Positions 33,791-42,175 of a stretch of DNA of 64,000 nt are shown in pieces (the stretch's first letter is position 1; each line of letters starts with the position of its first letter). The notes beneath the pieces were generated by a model that saw nothing but the letters and a program-made list of their open reading frames with translations, had not been told where the DNA came from and ran no database searches. The position numbers were made by a program, and so were the translations under genes. The stretch comes from Aromatoleum bremense (lineage in GTDB: Bacteria > Pseudomonadota > Gammaproteobacteria > Burkholderiales > Rhodocyclaceae): assembly GCF_017894365.1 (NCBI RefSeq), contig NZ_CP059467.1, positions 248,001 through 312,000 on the forward strand, read 5' to 3'.

Positions 33791-34836
33791 GCCATACTCC
33801 TTTCCATATCTTTTTCGTTCGCTGCGGCAAAGCCCATTTCGGTAAGCGGCACAACCATCTCTCCGACTTTTTGTGCGTGCAGGCTGGAGGCATTGCCGTC
33901 GATGGCGCGCTTCTTTACCCCTTGAGCGATAGCAGCAAGGCGGAAAAAACTGAATGCAATATAAAAATTCCAGTTCTCTATTTTCGGGATACCGCGCAAC
34001 TCGCAGTAGCGCCGGACTATTTCAGCTTCTTCGGGCACGCCGAGAGCGCGACGATTCTTGGTGCCCAGCCCGGTGACGTAAGCATCCGCGGGCAATCGCA
34101 GGCACATGCAGAAATACGCGAGATCCGCTAGCGGATTACCGAGTGTGGAAAGCTCCCAGTCAAGGACAGCCAAGACGCGCAGATCTTTCGGATGGAAGAT
34201 AAGGTTGTCGAAGCGGAAGTCGCCATGAACCAGCGCAGGTCTGCCGTCTTCGGCCGGGCAATGTTTTGGCAGCCAGTCGATCAAGGCTTCCATGCATTCC
34301 AGCCGCTCGGTTTCGGAAGCACGATATTGCTTCGTCCAGGTACCGATCTGCCGCTCGAAATAATTCCCGGCCCGGCCATAATCGCTCAAGCCGACCTGAT
34401 CGACATCGACGTCGTGCAGTGCGGCTAGCGTCGCTATCAATGCATCGTAAGCCGGTTTGCGCTGATCGATATCGAGTTCGGGCAGTGACGGATCCCAAAA
34501 AATGCGCCCATCAAGGTAATCCATGATGTAGAACATGCTGCCGATCACGCTCGTATCGGTGCAGAGATGATGAGCATGCGCGACGGGTACTTGCGTCGGA
34601 GACAACGCCGTGATGACGCGATATTCACGGTCCACCGCATGCGCCGATTTCAGGAGCTGGCCCGGCGGTTGCCGGCGCAGGACGTAGTTGCCGCTCTTTG
34701 CGCGCAGCAAGAACGTGGGATTCGACTGACCGCCGGCAAATTTCTCCGCGCTCAATGTCCCGCCAAAGCCCTTGACATGGGTTTCCAGGTATCTGCACAG
34801 CCCTTCGACATCAAGTTGGTGAATTTCGCTGTCCAC
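33787..34836 (-). CDS. APH-family phosphotransferase, LvaA / ACAD10-kinase-like
   Basis: 349 residues of the aminoglycoside-phosphotransferase fold. The nucleotide region includes [25 protein letters not shown], the catalytic loop is [14 protein letters not shown] (HGDxxxxN) and the metal motif is [18 protein letters not shown]. In bacteria this subfamily sits beside acyl-CoA dehydrogenases and is not an antibiotic resistance gene; LvaA of Pseudomonas putida phosphorylates 4-hydroxyvaleryl-CoA. Context here (ACAD11-like enzyme, SDR, ligase) supports the same chemistry on an unknown substrate. Confidence 0.85.
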   Translation of the reverse strand: MDSEIHQLDVEGLCRYLETHVKGFGGTLSAEKFAGGQSNPTFLLRAKSGNYVLRRQPPGQLLKSAHAVDREYRVITALSPTQVPVAHAHHLCTDTSVIGSMFYIMDYLDGRIFWDPSLPELDIDQRKPAYDALIATLAALHDVDVDQVGLSDYGRAGNYFERQIGTWTKQYRASETERLECMEALIDWLPKHCPAEDGRPALVHGDFRFDNLIFHPKDLRVLAVLDWELSTLGNPLADLAYFCMCLRLPADAYVTGLGTKNRRALGVPEEAEIVRRYCELRGIPKIENWNFYIAFSFFRLAAIAQGVKKRAIDGNASSLHAQKVGEMVVPLTEMGFAAANEKDMERSMA

Positions 34837-34844
34837 AATCTTGC

Positions 34845-35513
34845 CTACCCATAGGTAATGAAATTTTGACGATCCGCTTTGTCGAAATACGGAATACTGT
34901 TGAAGGTTGCGAGATGAAACGAATCGGCGTTGAAGAAATATCTGCAGAAACTACAGTTGTTGATTTGCAGGTTGAGCGGTATGACTGCTTCCCTGGGAGC
35001 GCCAAGTGTCTGCTGTGCGATTGCCGCCATGACTCCCCCCGAACTCACGGCCAATATCCGTCCTTTGAGTCCCTGGATATAGCTTCTGGCATCGGCAACA
35101 CGCTGCTGAAACTGCGACCATGTTTCCGGAATCGGTCCTTCGATACGATCTTCCATCCACAACAGCAAGACTTGCCTCAGGGCCTTGTAGAAATCCTTCT
35201 TGCTCTCTTTTGCCAGCAGCTTCAATTCATGGTGCTCGTCACCGAGGCCGTCAAACAGCGCGACAAAGTCGTACTCGTTCAGTCCCCGATGTTCCGTCGG
35301 CTTCGCAACGTCATTTGAGCCATCGAATATCGCCTCCACGGTTTGCCTGTGACGATTCATCGTCCCGATCAATACATGATCGAAGGCGATATTTCGCCCG
35401 GCAAAATATTCGCCGACCAGTTGCCCCTGCTGCTGTCCCAACAATGAGAGCTGGTCATAATTGTCGGCGCCGAAACTTGCCTGACCGTGCCTGACGAGAT
35501 AGAGCTCTGCCAT
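34845..35513 (-). CDS. Histidine phosphatase (phosphoglycerate mutase-like)
   Basis: 222 residues from the ATG at 35513. The RHG motif is [25 protein letters not shown] near residue 5, and a second His/Glu region follows with GLNEYDF and [12 protein letters not shown]. It probably removes phosphate from a small substrate. In operons with APH-type kinases and acyl-CoA dehydrogenases such phosphatases are frequent; it could clear a phosphorylated intermediate. Spacing is 8 bp on both sides, consistent with one transcript. Confidence 0.82.
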   Translation of the reverse strand: MAELYLVRHGQASFGADNYDQLSLLGQQQGQLVGEYFAGRNIAFDHVLIGTMNRHRQTVEAIFDGSNDVAKPTEHRGLNEYDFVALFDGLGDEHHELKLLAKESKKDFYKALRQVLLLWMEDRIEGPIPETWSQFQQRVADARSYIQGLKGRILAVSSGGVMAAIAQQTLGAPREAVIPLNLQINNCSFCRYFFNADSFHLATFNSIPYFDKADRQNFITYG

Positions 35514-35521
35514 GCTTGCGC

Positions 35522-36760
35522 TCAACGCCTCAGGATATGGATCGCGACCGCGGCTTCCTCGACGCCCTGCAAGCCGCCGCCGTTCTCCTGCATGGCATGG
35601 CGGGCGCCCTCGACCTGGCGCGGGCCGGCCTCGCCGCGCAATTGGGTCACCAGTTCGTAGAGTTGGCCGATACCGGTGGCGCCCAGCGGATGGCCCTTGG
35701 ATTCAAGACCGCCCGAGGGGTTGATCGGGATCCGGCCGCCGATGGTGAATTCACCGCGCTCAGCCGCCGGACCGCCTTCACCCGCGTCGACGAAGCCGAG
35801 GTTTTCGGCCTGGATGATCTCGCCCATGGCCGAAGCGTCGTGCACTTCGGCGACATCGATGTCGCCGGGTCCGATGCCGGCGATCTCGTAGGCCTGCAGC
35901 GCCGCCAGGCGGCCGACGGCCTTTTCCGGCTCGTCGATGCCGCGGTGGCTGAAACTGCGGATCACGCTGGCCGCGACCTCGACCGCGCGGCGGCGGTCGG
36001 CGCCGATCCGCTTGAGCCCCTCCTCGGTGCAGACGATGGCGGCGGCGGCGCCGTCGGACAGCGGCGCGCACATCGGCAGTGTGATCGGATAGGTGATCGG
36101 CGGCGCCGCCAGCACCTCGTCGATGCTGAAGGGCTTGCGGAACTGCGAGTAGGGGTTGTGCACCGAGTGACCGTGGTTCTTGGCGCACACCGCGGCGATC
36201 TGACGCTGCGTGGTGCCGTAGGTCCGCATGTGCCAGCGGCACATCGCCGCGTAGATGGCCATGAAACGGCTGTAGGGGCGGTCCGATTCCGACCCCGGCG
36301 GCGGCGTGATGCCTTCGCCCATCTTGATCAGGGTGGCGTAGCTTTCCTCGACGCGCGAGACGTCCCAGCCGCCCTCGAACAGCGCCATCGCGCGGGCCTT
36401 GTCGGGGATGTTCATCTTTTCGGCGCCGATCGCCAGCGCCACGTCGGTGGCGCCCGCCTTCAGGCTCTGCAGCGCGAGGTGAAAGCCGCTGCTGCCCGAG
36501 GCGCAGGCGTTCTCGACGTTGAACACCGGGATACGTTCAAGCCCGATCTTGCTGAAGATCACCTGGCCCGGCACCGAGATCTGGCCCTGCAGCGCGCCGT
36601 TGGTCATGCCCGAGTAGTAGGCGGCGCCGATGTCGGCGGCGCTGCAACCGGCGTCCTTGAGCGCGCCGGCGAGCGCTTCGCCGGCGAGGTCGTGCAGGCT
36701 GCGCTCGAGGTGGCGACCGAAGACCGTCATGGCGATGCCGGCAATATAAAGTCGTGTCAT
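35522..36760 (-). CDS. SCP2-type thiolase / acetyl-CoA acetyltransferase
   Basis: 412 residues. The active-site Cys lies in VENACASGSSGF (near 90) and the His motif is SKGHPLGATGIGQLYELVTQLRGEAG; the usual C-terminal CxG thiolase motif is replaced by a short QENGGGLQGVEEAAVAIHILRR end, as in the SCPx/lipid-transfer thiolase branch. These enzymes cleave branched or cyclic 3-oxoacyl-CoAs such as steroid side chains. The start is 3 bp after the ligase stop. Confidence 0.86.
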   Translation of the reverse strand: MTRLYIAGIAMTVFGRHLERSLHDLAGEALAGALKDAGCSAADIGAAYYSGMTNGALQGQISVPGQVIFSKIGLERIPVFNVENACASGSSGFHLALQSLKAGATDVALAIGAEKMNIPDKARAMALFEGGWDVSRVEESYATLIKMGEGITPPPGSESDRPYSRFMAIYAAMCRWHMRTYGTTQRQIAAVCAKNHGHSVHNPYSQFRKPFSIDEVLAAPPITYPITLPMCAPLSDGAAAAIVCTEEGLKRIGADRRRAVEVAASVIRSFSHRGIDEPEKAVGRLAALQAYEIAGIGPGDIDVAEVHDASAMGEIIQAENLGFVDAGEGGPAAERGEFTIGGRIPINPSGGLESKGHPLGATGIGQLYELVTQLRGEAGPRQVEGARHAMQENGGGLQGVEEAAVAIHILRR

Positions 36761-36763
36761 GGT

Positions 36764-38317
36764 TTAGATCTTCCGCTCGGCAGTGCGCCAGTACTCGGCA
36801 CGCAAGTCCTTCTTCAATACCTTGCCGACCGCGCTGCGCGGCAGGGTGGCAAAGACGACCGTCTTGGGCGCCTTGACCGAGCCCAGCTTCTGCTTGCACA
36901 GCGCGATCAGTTCCTCTTCGCTCACGCTCTGGTCGGCCTTCAACTCGACCACCGCCTTCACCGCCTCCCCCCACTTCTCATCAGGGATGCCGATGACGGC
37001 GCAGTCGCGCACCGCGGGGTGGCCCCAGATCACCTGCTCGACTTCGCTCGGGTAGACGTTGAAGCCGCCGCTGATGATCATGTCCTTCTTGCGGTCGGTG
37101 ATATGGAGGCGGCCAGCGGCGTCGAGGTGGCCGACGTCGCCGGTGTGCAGCCAGCCGTCGACGATCGTTTCTGCGGTCCTGACCGGGTCGTTGTAATAAC
37201 CCTTCATCACCAGATCGCCGCGGACGCAGATCTCGCCCGTTTCGCCCTGCGCCAGGACGCGGTTGTCGTCGTCGAGGATCTCGACCCGGATCAGCGGATT
37301 GGGCCGTCCCACCGACGACAGCTGCTCGTCGCTGGCCAGCGCACCGGCGTCGAAATGCTCGTCGGGGCGCAGGCAGGCAATGGCTCCCGGCGCTTCGGTC
37401 TGGCCGTAACTTTCCATCATCACCGGGCCAAAGACCTCGATCGCCCGCTTGAGCTTGTCCAGCGACATCGGCGCCGCGCCGTAGAGGAAATACTTCAGCG
37501 ACGAGAAGTCGACTTTGTTCACGTCGGGGATGTCGAGCAGGCGGTAGATCACCGTCGGTGGCAGGAAGAATTCCGTCACCCGGTACTTGGGGATGGCCTC
37601 AAGAAGCAGCGCCGGATCGGGCTTGGGCAGGATGACGACCGCGCCGCCACGTGCCGTGCAGGGCAGCGACAGCAGCCCCGCGGTGTGGGTCATCGGCGCC
37701 GCCGCCAGATTGACCGGGCGATCGTGCGCGCCATAGCTGCAGCCGATCATGAAGTGGGCGACGAAGGTCTGGATGCTGCGGTGGGTGTTCATCACCCCCT
37801 TGGGCAGACCGGTAGTGCCGCCGGTGGGCGAGATCGCGACCACGTCGTCAAGATCGACCGCGATGCCGGGGTCGGTATCGGCGTGGCCTTCAACCCAGGC
37901 GACCAGCGAGACCGCAGCCTCAGCCTCGCCGTCGATGCAGACGAAGAGTTTGATTTTTGGCAGCTGCGGCCGCAGGGCGGCGATCGTTGCCTCGAACTCC
38001 TTCTGGAAGAACAACACGTCGCAGTCGAAGCTGTCGAGGACGTGGCGATTCTCGTCTGCGGCGTTGCGCGCGCCCACCGGGATCCACGCCATATTGGCCC
38101 GCCACAGCCCGAGCGCGCAGGTCCAGGCGGTGGTGTCATTGCCGGCCCAGACCGCACCCTTGTTGCCGCGCCCGAAACCGGCTGCCAGCAACGCGCGTGC
38201 GATGCGGCAGCTCAGCCGCCCGACCTCGCTGAAGCTGTAGCTGCGGCTTCCCTGGATGTAGGCCGCACCCTCGGGGTTAAGGCGCCAGCCGCGGTCGAAG
38301 AAATCGATGATCGCCAT
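36764..38317 (-). CDS. AMP-forming acyl-CoA synthetase
   Basis: 517 residues from the ATG at 38317 (MAIIDFFDRGWRLNPEGAAY). Adenylation motif SPTGGTTGLPKGVMNTHRS, then ESYGQTEAPG, DVGHLDAAGRLHITDRKKDMIISGG, and the C-terminal catalytic Lys in RSAVGKVLKKDLRAEYW. It is only distantly similar to the ligase at 7965-9623, so it probably activates a different acid. It lies inside the long operon, 10 bp downstream of the saccharopine-dehydrogenase-like gene. Confidence 0.9.
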   Translation of the reverse strand: MAIIDFFDRGWRLNPEGAAYIQGSRSYSFSEVGRLSCRIARALLAAGFGRGNKGAVWAGNDTTAWTCALGLWRANMAWIPVGARNAADENRHVLDSFDCDVLFFQKEFEATIAALRPQLPKIKLFVCIDGEAEAAVSLVAWVEGHADTDPGIAVDLDDVVAISPTGGTTGLPKGVMNTHRSIQTFVAHFMIGCSYGAHDRPVNLAAAPMTHTAGLLSLPCTARGGAVVILPKPDPALLLEAIPKYRVTEFFLPPTVIYRLLDIPDVNKVDFSSLKYFLYGAAPMSLDKLKRAIEVFGPVMMESYGQTEAPGAIACLRPDEHFDAGALASDEQLSSVGRPNPLIRVEILDDDNRVLAQGETGEICVRGDLVMKGYYNDPVRTAETIVDGWLHTGDVGHLDAAGRLHITDRKKDMIISGGFNVYPSEVEQVIWGHPAVRDCAVIGIPDEKWGEAVKAVVELKADQSVSEEELIALCKQKLGSVKAPKTVVFATLPRSAVGKVLKKDLRAEYWRTAERKI

Positions 38318-38327
38318 GGTCCGGCCC

Positions 38328-39461
38328 TCAAAGCGCAGTGACGCTGGCGCTGGCCAGCCCGCGTTGCTCCAGGAAACCCAGGAGATAGCGGTGACCGAAG
38401 GCCTTGCAAGCCGAGGCGAATCCGACTTTCGCGGTCTCGCCATCTAGGAGTTTCATCACGGCAGCCGTCTGCAGCGCGCCGGTCGAGATGTAGGGCGTAA
38501 CGCCGCGTACCGTCGCGCGCACCGCGGCGAGCTGGCCGCGCCCGATCGCTGTATCGACCGTGCGTGTCAGGGTCGTGCGCTCGCGCGGCGGCATCGAGGG
38601 CGTTGTCGAGTCGACGAGCCCCTTGACCACCTGGTCTTGCTCCTCCGTGGTCAGATTCTTGTATTCGCTCTCCCACTTCTGGCCCACGGCATGCACGAAC
38701 TTCATCACCTCGTTGTCGTAGAAACCGACACTGGAGATGCAACTGTTCACGCGCGAATCGTTCTGGAAGAAGATTGGCAGCGACGTGCCGCCCCACGGGA
38801 GCGTGAACACGGGTTGCAGGAGTTCCGGCGTGGCGACGGTGTACGAGGCGTTGGCGGCATGCGGCACCAGCTTCTTCTCCCAGAGGTAGCAGGCCTCATG
38901 ACGGAAGATCTCGAAGATCGAGGCCGTCGACCCCACCGTGACCCCCGACCCCGCGTCGCGCGGTCCGCGACAAAGCGTGGCGGTCTCGAGGGCATCGACT
39001 CCGGGTGTCTCCAAAGCCAGTTCGGCGGCGATCTCGGCGAACGAGTACATATAGGCCGTCGACGGCGCGAGCAGCAGGCCCGCCTGCCGGAACTGCTCAC
39101 CGAAGCGATCGCGGGCCGCCCGAATGAAGCTCTGCTCACCCGTGGTGTCCAGGTAATGGCAGCCCGCCTGGAGCGTTGCCTCGACGGTCGTCAGACCAAA
39201 GTTGACGAAGGGGCCCACCGTATTGCAGACGACTTTTGCGCCTTTGAACGCCCGGACCAGCGATTCGACGTCATGCGTCGCCTCGACGATCTCGTAGGTG
39301 GCCGACTCCAGGCGCACGACGCGCTGGGCCATCATCTCCTGGGTCCGTTTGGCGTTGCGCGCGACGGCCGTGAAGGGGATGTTCTGGTCGATCAGCCAGT
39401 CCATGATCAGCATGCCGGTATAACCACTGGCGCCATAGACGACGACGGAATGTTTAGCCAT
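38328..39461 (-). CDS. Saccharopine-dehydrogenase-like NAD(P)-binding protein
   Basis: 377 residues with an N-terminal Rossmann motif (VVVYGASGYTGMLIMDWLIDQN) and the conserved CNTVGPFVNFGLTTVEATLQAGCHYLDTTGEQ segment of the saccharopine-dehydrogenase / trans-acting enoyl-reductase superfamily. No lysine metabolism genes are nearby; within a CoA-ester operon it is more likely a reductase of an unsaturated or oxo intermediate. The substrate is unknown. Confidence 0.8.
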   Translation of the reverse strand: MAKHSVVVYGASGYTGMLIMDWLIDQNIPFTAVARNAKRTQEMMAQRVVRLESATYEIVEATHDVESLVRAFKGAKVVCNTVGPFVNFGLTTVEATLQAGCHYLDTTGEQSFIRAARDRFGEQFRQAGLLLAPSTAYMYSFAEIAAELALETPGVDALETATLCRGPRDAGSGVTVGSTASIFEIFRHEACYLWEKKLVPHAANASYTVATPELLQPVFTLPWGGTSLPIFFQNDSRVNSCISSVGFYDNEVMKFVHAVGQKWESEYKNLTTEEQDQVVKGLVDSTTPSMPPRERTTLTRTVDTAIGRGQLAAVRATVRGVTPYISTGALQTAAVMKLLDGETAKVGFASACKAFGHRYLLGFLEQRGLASASVTAL

Positions 39462-39482
39462 TTTGATTCCTTCGGAAATTTT

Positions 39483-40769
39483 TCAGTTGTTCGACCAGCC
39501 ATCGGCATAAAGCTGCTGTGCGAGCAGCCCCAGGCGCATGGTCAGGACATAGTTTTCGCCGTCTTCGATCAGCGCGGACCGCGCATCGCGGAACAGCTTT
39601 TCAATCGGATATTCGCGCGTGGTGCCACTGGCGCCGAAGAGCTGGAACGCCTCGGTCGCGACCTTCATCGCTTCCTCGGTGACCGTGACCTTTCCCGACG
39701 CCGTCGCGTACGGGTGTCCAGACGGCGTGAGCCGGGCATAAGTGAGCGAACGGCGGGCGACGGCGCGGCAGAGTTCGACCCGCCGCAGCATGTCGCCCAA
39801 GCGCCAGCGCGTGAGCTGGTGATCGATCAGCAATTGGCCGCCCTGCTTGCGCTCGTGGCAATATTGCAGCGCCATCTCGAAGGCCGCGCGCGCCAATCCG
39901 GTCATGATCTGGCCCATGTGGCAACCCGCGAAGGCCCACACGGAGGCCAAATTGCCGTAATACTCGTCCTTCAGAGCAATCGCGAAACGCTTGGGAACGC
40001 GGACGTTGTCGAAATAGATTTCGCCCTGCGGCAGCGCGCGCTGCCCGATCTTGTCCAGCGGCTTGCCCTTCGAGACACCGGGCAGATCGAGGGGAATGAT
40101 CACCACCAGGCCGTGCGGACGACCATTGGCGTCAAAGAACCCGTCGCCATAATCGGCGTTGATGTAGGCCAGCGCCACCTGGGCGACGACGCCGTTGGTC
40201 ACCCAGGCCGAACATTGGCCGTTGATGACGATTTCGTCCTTGCCGACGACGCCCCAGACATTGCCCTTGTTTCCCTGGCCGCCCTTGACCGGCCACTCGC
40301 GCGCCATGTCGAAAATCTGGGCATCGCTGCCCCGGTCGGGCTGGGTGATCATCCAGCAGCCGATCTTGTCACGGCACAGGTCGACCAATTCGGAATTGCC
40401 GGCGGCCTTGGCCATTTCCAGCGGAAAGGTGACGCAGGCCAGCGAGACACCCAGGCCGGCGTCGCCCCAGCCCATTTCCTCGCCGATGATCGACTCGACC
40501 CGGATGGCCGTTTCCGGCGGCATTTGTTCCAGCAGGCTGGAATCGAGGCCGAGTTGCGCGGCCTTGGCCAGAACCTCGTAGTAGGGAGAACCCGGAGCAA
40601 TCACCTCCTCCGCGCTCATCTTGTCGAGTTCCTGGCCTGCGGGCCGGAGCACATCCTTGGCGAACCGGTGCAGTGTTTCCTGGATCGCCAGCTCGGTCTC
40701 GTTGAGCGGCGCCTCGAAGCCGGTCAAGCCCACGGCCGGAAGCGTCAGTTCGGTCTTCAGGTTAATCAT
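39483..40769 (-). CDS. Acyl-CoA dehydrogenase
   Basis: 428 residues. Acyl-CoA dehydrogenase fold with GWGDAGLGVSLACVTFPLEMAKAAG, WMITQPDRGSDAQIFD and the C-terminal FRDARSALIEDGENYVLTMRLG helix. The sequence differs strongly from the ACAD11-like enzyme at the other end of the operon. It should introduce a double bond into an acyl- or cyclic-acyl-CoA and pass electrons to ETF; no etf genes are in the window. Confidence 0.87.
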   Translation of the reverse strand: MINLKTELTLPAVGLTGFEAPLNETELAIQETLHRFAKDVLRPAGQELDKMSAEEVIAPGSPYYEVLAKAAQLGLDSSLLEQMPPETAIRVESIIGEEMGWGDAGLGVSLACVTFPLEMAKAAGNSELVDLCRDKIGCWMITQPDRGSDAQIFDMAREWPVKGGQGNKGNVWGVVGKDEIVINGQCSAWVTNGVVAQVALAYINADYGDGFFDANGRPHGLVVIIPLDLPGVSKGKPLDKIGQRALPQGEIYFDNVRVPKRFAIALKDEYYGNLASVWAFAGCHMGQIMTGLARAAFEMALQYCHERKQGGQLLIDHQLTRWRLGDMLRRVELCRAVARRSLTYARLTPSGHPYATASGKVTVTEEAMKVATEAFQLFGASGTTREYPIEKLFRDARSALIEDGENYVLTMRLGLLAQQLYADGWSNN

Positions 40770-40794
40770 TCAAGTTCCCCAGTCGAAGGTTTGC

Positions 40795-41544
40795 CTAGTG
40801 AGCCAGCGCATGGGCGCCGGCCGTCTGGGTGCTGACCTGGGTACGTTTGAGGTCCTTGATACACAACCGGCTCACCCAGATGAGATAGCAGAAGAATGTG
40901 ATCCAGACGAAATACCAATTCCAAAGACCGTCATACGAGAAGATGAAGGTATGGTCGAACGGAATGAGCGCCAGGGTGGCATAGCCGCACGCGAGCATCA
41001 CCCCAATCAGGCCGGTGGATTTCGGGATGAGCGGGTCCTTGCCGTTGTCACAGATCCCCATCAGGCCAATGGAGCCAAATTGGGCGATGGTGACCCAGTA
41101 GGTGCCATCGAACACATACCAGGTCATAACGTGGAAGAACTTGACCATGTCAGGATCCAACTGAGTGGAAAACTCAGCCAGGGCGCACCACATCATGGCG
41201 GCCATCATCCCGACCCAGCCCGTCAGGAGACCGCCGACGAGCTGCACCGTTGACAGCACGTGGTGGCCATTCCTTTCCCTGCGCCTCATCTGCGTGGCGA
41301 TCTGGGAAACAAACAACATGAAGACGCCGGCATCGAAGCTGGCGATGGTCATTCCGATCATGATGCGGGTGCTGTGTTCCTGGTAAAAATCGAAGTGCTG
41401 CTGGGCAGTCGCTGCGGGACTGATCATGAACGGCCCGGCACACATGCCCAGAATTCCCCAGCCGATCACGTAGCCAACGATGCAGAACATTCCACTTCTG
41501 GCCAGCCAAATCTCGATCTTGTTTGTCGCGCTTTCTGAAACCAT
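40795..41544 (-). CDS. Six-helix integral membrane protein, unknown
   Basis: 249 residues with six hydrophobic spans (for example MFCIVGYVIGWGILGMCAGPFM, GLIGVMLACGYATLALIPF, WNWYFVWITFFCYLIWVSRL). No transporter signature recognised. It lies 25 bp upstream of the acyl-CoA dehydrogenase in the same direction and is the first sizeable gene of the operon driven from the promoter at 41804-41858. A role in entry of the substrate is possible but unsupported by motifs. Confidence 0.75.
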   Translation of the reverse strand: MVSESATNKIEIWLARSGMFCIVGYVIGWGILGMCAGPFMISPAATAQQHFDFYQEHSTRIMIGMTIASFDAGVFMLFVSQIATQMRRRERNGHHVLSTVQLVGGLLTGWVGMMAAMMWCALAEFSTQLDPDMVKFFHVMTWYVFDGTYWVTIAQFGSIGLMGICDNGKDPLIPKSTGLIGVMLACGYATLALIPFDHTFIFSYDGLWNWYFVWITFFCYLIWVSRLCIKDLKRTQVSTQTAGAHALAH

Positions 41545-41572
41545 CTCGTCACCTCGATTAGGACGTCATTAA

Positions 41573-41764
41573 CTATTCGCCTGCATTCAGTCCGGTCCCG
41601 GTGCGCGCAGTCGCCGCGGTGACCGCTGATCGAGACGATGACCACTGTATCCCCGAGATTTCGGCGTAGCTCCCCCCCGTCTCGGGTGGAATGGGCAACG
41701 GCTGCAACGCCGACAATTTCCGTGCGTCAACTGCGTCAGCATTCTTGAAACGATGCGCGACCAT
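41573..41764 (-). CDS. Possible 63-residue leader ORF, unknown
   Basis: MVAHRFKNADAVDARKLSAL...; the ATG has a GGAGG ribosome site 8 bp upstream and lies 40 bp after the -10-like box of site 2, so it would be the first cistron of the long operon. Against it: no recognisable family, and its second half overlaps the palindrome and the leader repeat also found, apparently without a gene, at 31620-31718. Confidence 0.35.
   Translation of the reverse strand: MVAHRFKNADAVDARKLSALQPLPIPPETGGSYAEISGIQWSSSRSAVTAATARTGTGLNAGE
41585..41692 (-). repeat. Leader repeat, copy 2 (with C-run/G-run palindrome)
   Basis: Similar over about 100 bp to 31620-31718 in the same orientation, including ccggtgcgcgcag, tgatcgagacga and the palindrome CCCCCCC-GTCTC-GGGTGG (41672-41690). 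It ends about 40 bp before the start of the membrane protein gene at 41544. Confidence 0.55.
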
Positions 41765-41803
41765 AAGCATTTCCTCCGATGTTCCTGAGTGCGTCCATGG
41801 AGG

Positions 41804-41858
41804 CACATTAAGCGCTCCGGCCTTGTCGAAATTGACAGGCGGTGACACCGGTTTGACA
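41804..41858 (-). promoter_or_regulatory. AraC-type operator and promoter of the 31.7-41.8 kb operon (site 2)
   Basis: TTGACA at 41832-41837 and again at 41853-41858, 21 bp apart; CACATTAAGCGC at 41804-41815, 16 bp away. The 12-bp box is identical to that of site 1, and the spacer also shares GACACC. In gene orientation: TGTCAA-N15-TGTCAA-N16-GCGCTTAATGTG. Confidence 0.82.
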
Positions 41859-41939
41859 ATTCGTGATTTGCTGCTGCGCACGAAAGCGCCGCGCCGCGCG
41901 TCCTGCCCTGGCGGTACAGCGCCTCTCGGCCTGCTGAAA

Positions 41940-42107
41940 TCACCACGAAAACGGATAGCCTTCCGGCCCGGAATAGAATGCAGCGGCGGTCAGAAAGGCT
42001 CCGTCGATGTAGGCCCACTCGCCAGCACTCTCGTCCTCCGCGCACCCGGAACCGATTCCTGCAAACACCAGAAGTAGTGCCGCAATCGGACGCAATGAAC
42101 ACTTCAT
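41940..42107 (-). CDS. 55-residue lipoprotein-like peptide
   Basis: MKCSLRPIAALLLVFAGIGS then GCAEDESAGEW...YPFSW. A short positive N terminus, a hydrophobic core and the lipobox-like GIGSGC suggest a lipoprotein signal with Cys22 as the modified residue, leaving a 34-residue acidic and aromatic mature part. GAGGAG precedes the ATG. It is 68 bp downstream of korB in the same direction. No family recognised. Confidence 0.55.
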   Translation of the reverse strand: MKCSLRPIAALLLVFAGIGSGCAEDESAGEWAYIDGAFLTAAAFYSGPEGYPFSW

Positions 42108-42175
42108 GATCTGCCGTCTCCTCGATTATTGTCGTCACTGAAACCAGTGATCGTTTGTCGCGCAACGCGACCGAA

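Noticed and set aside
33787..34836. Aminoglycoside resistance gene
   Set aside because: The APH fold is present, but the subfamily and the acyl-CoA context indicate a metabolic kinase.
35516..38341. A 941-codon plus-strand open frame
   Set aside because: Antisense to the SCP2-type thiolase and acyl-CoA synthetase, both with clear motifs; the plus translation matches nothing.
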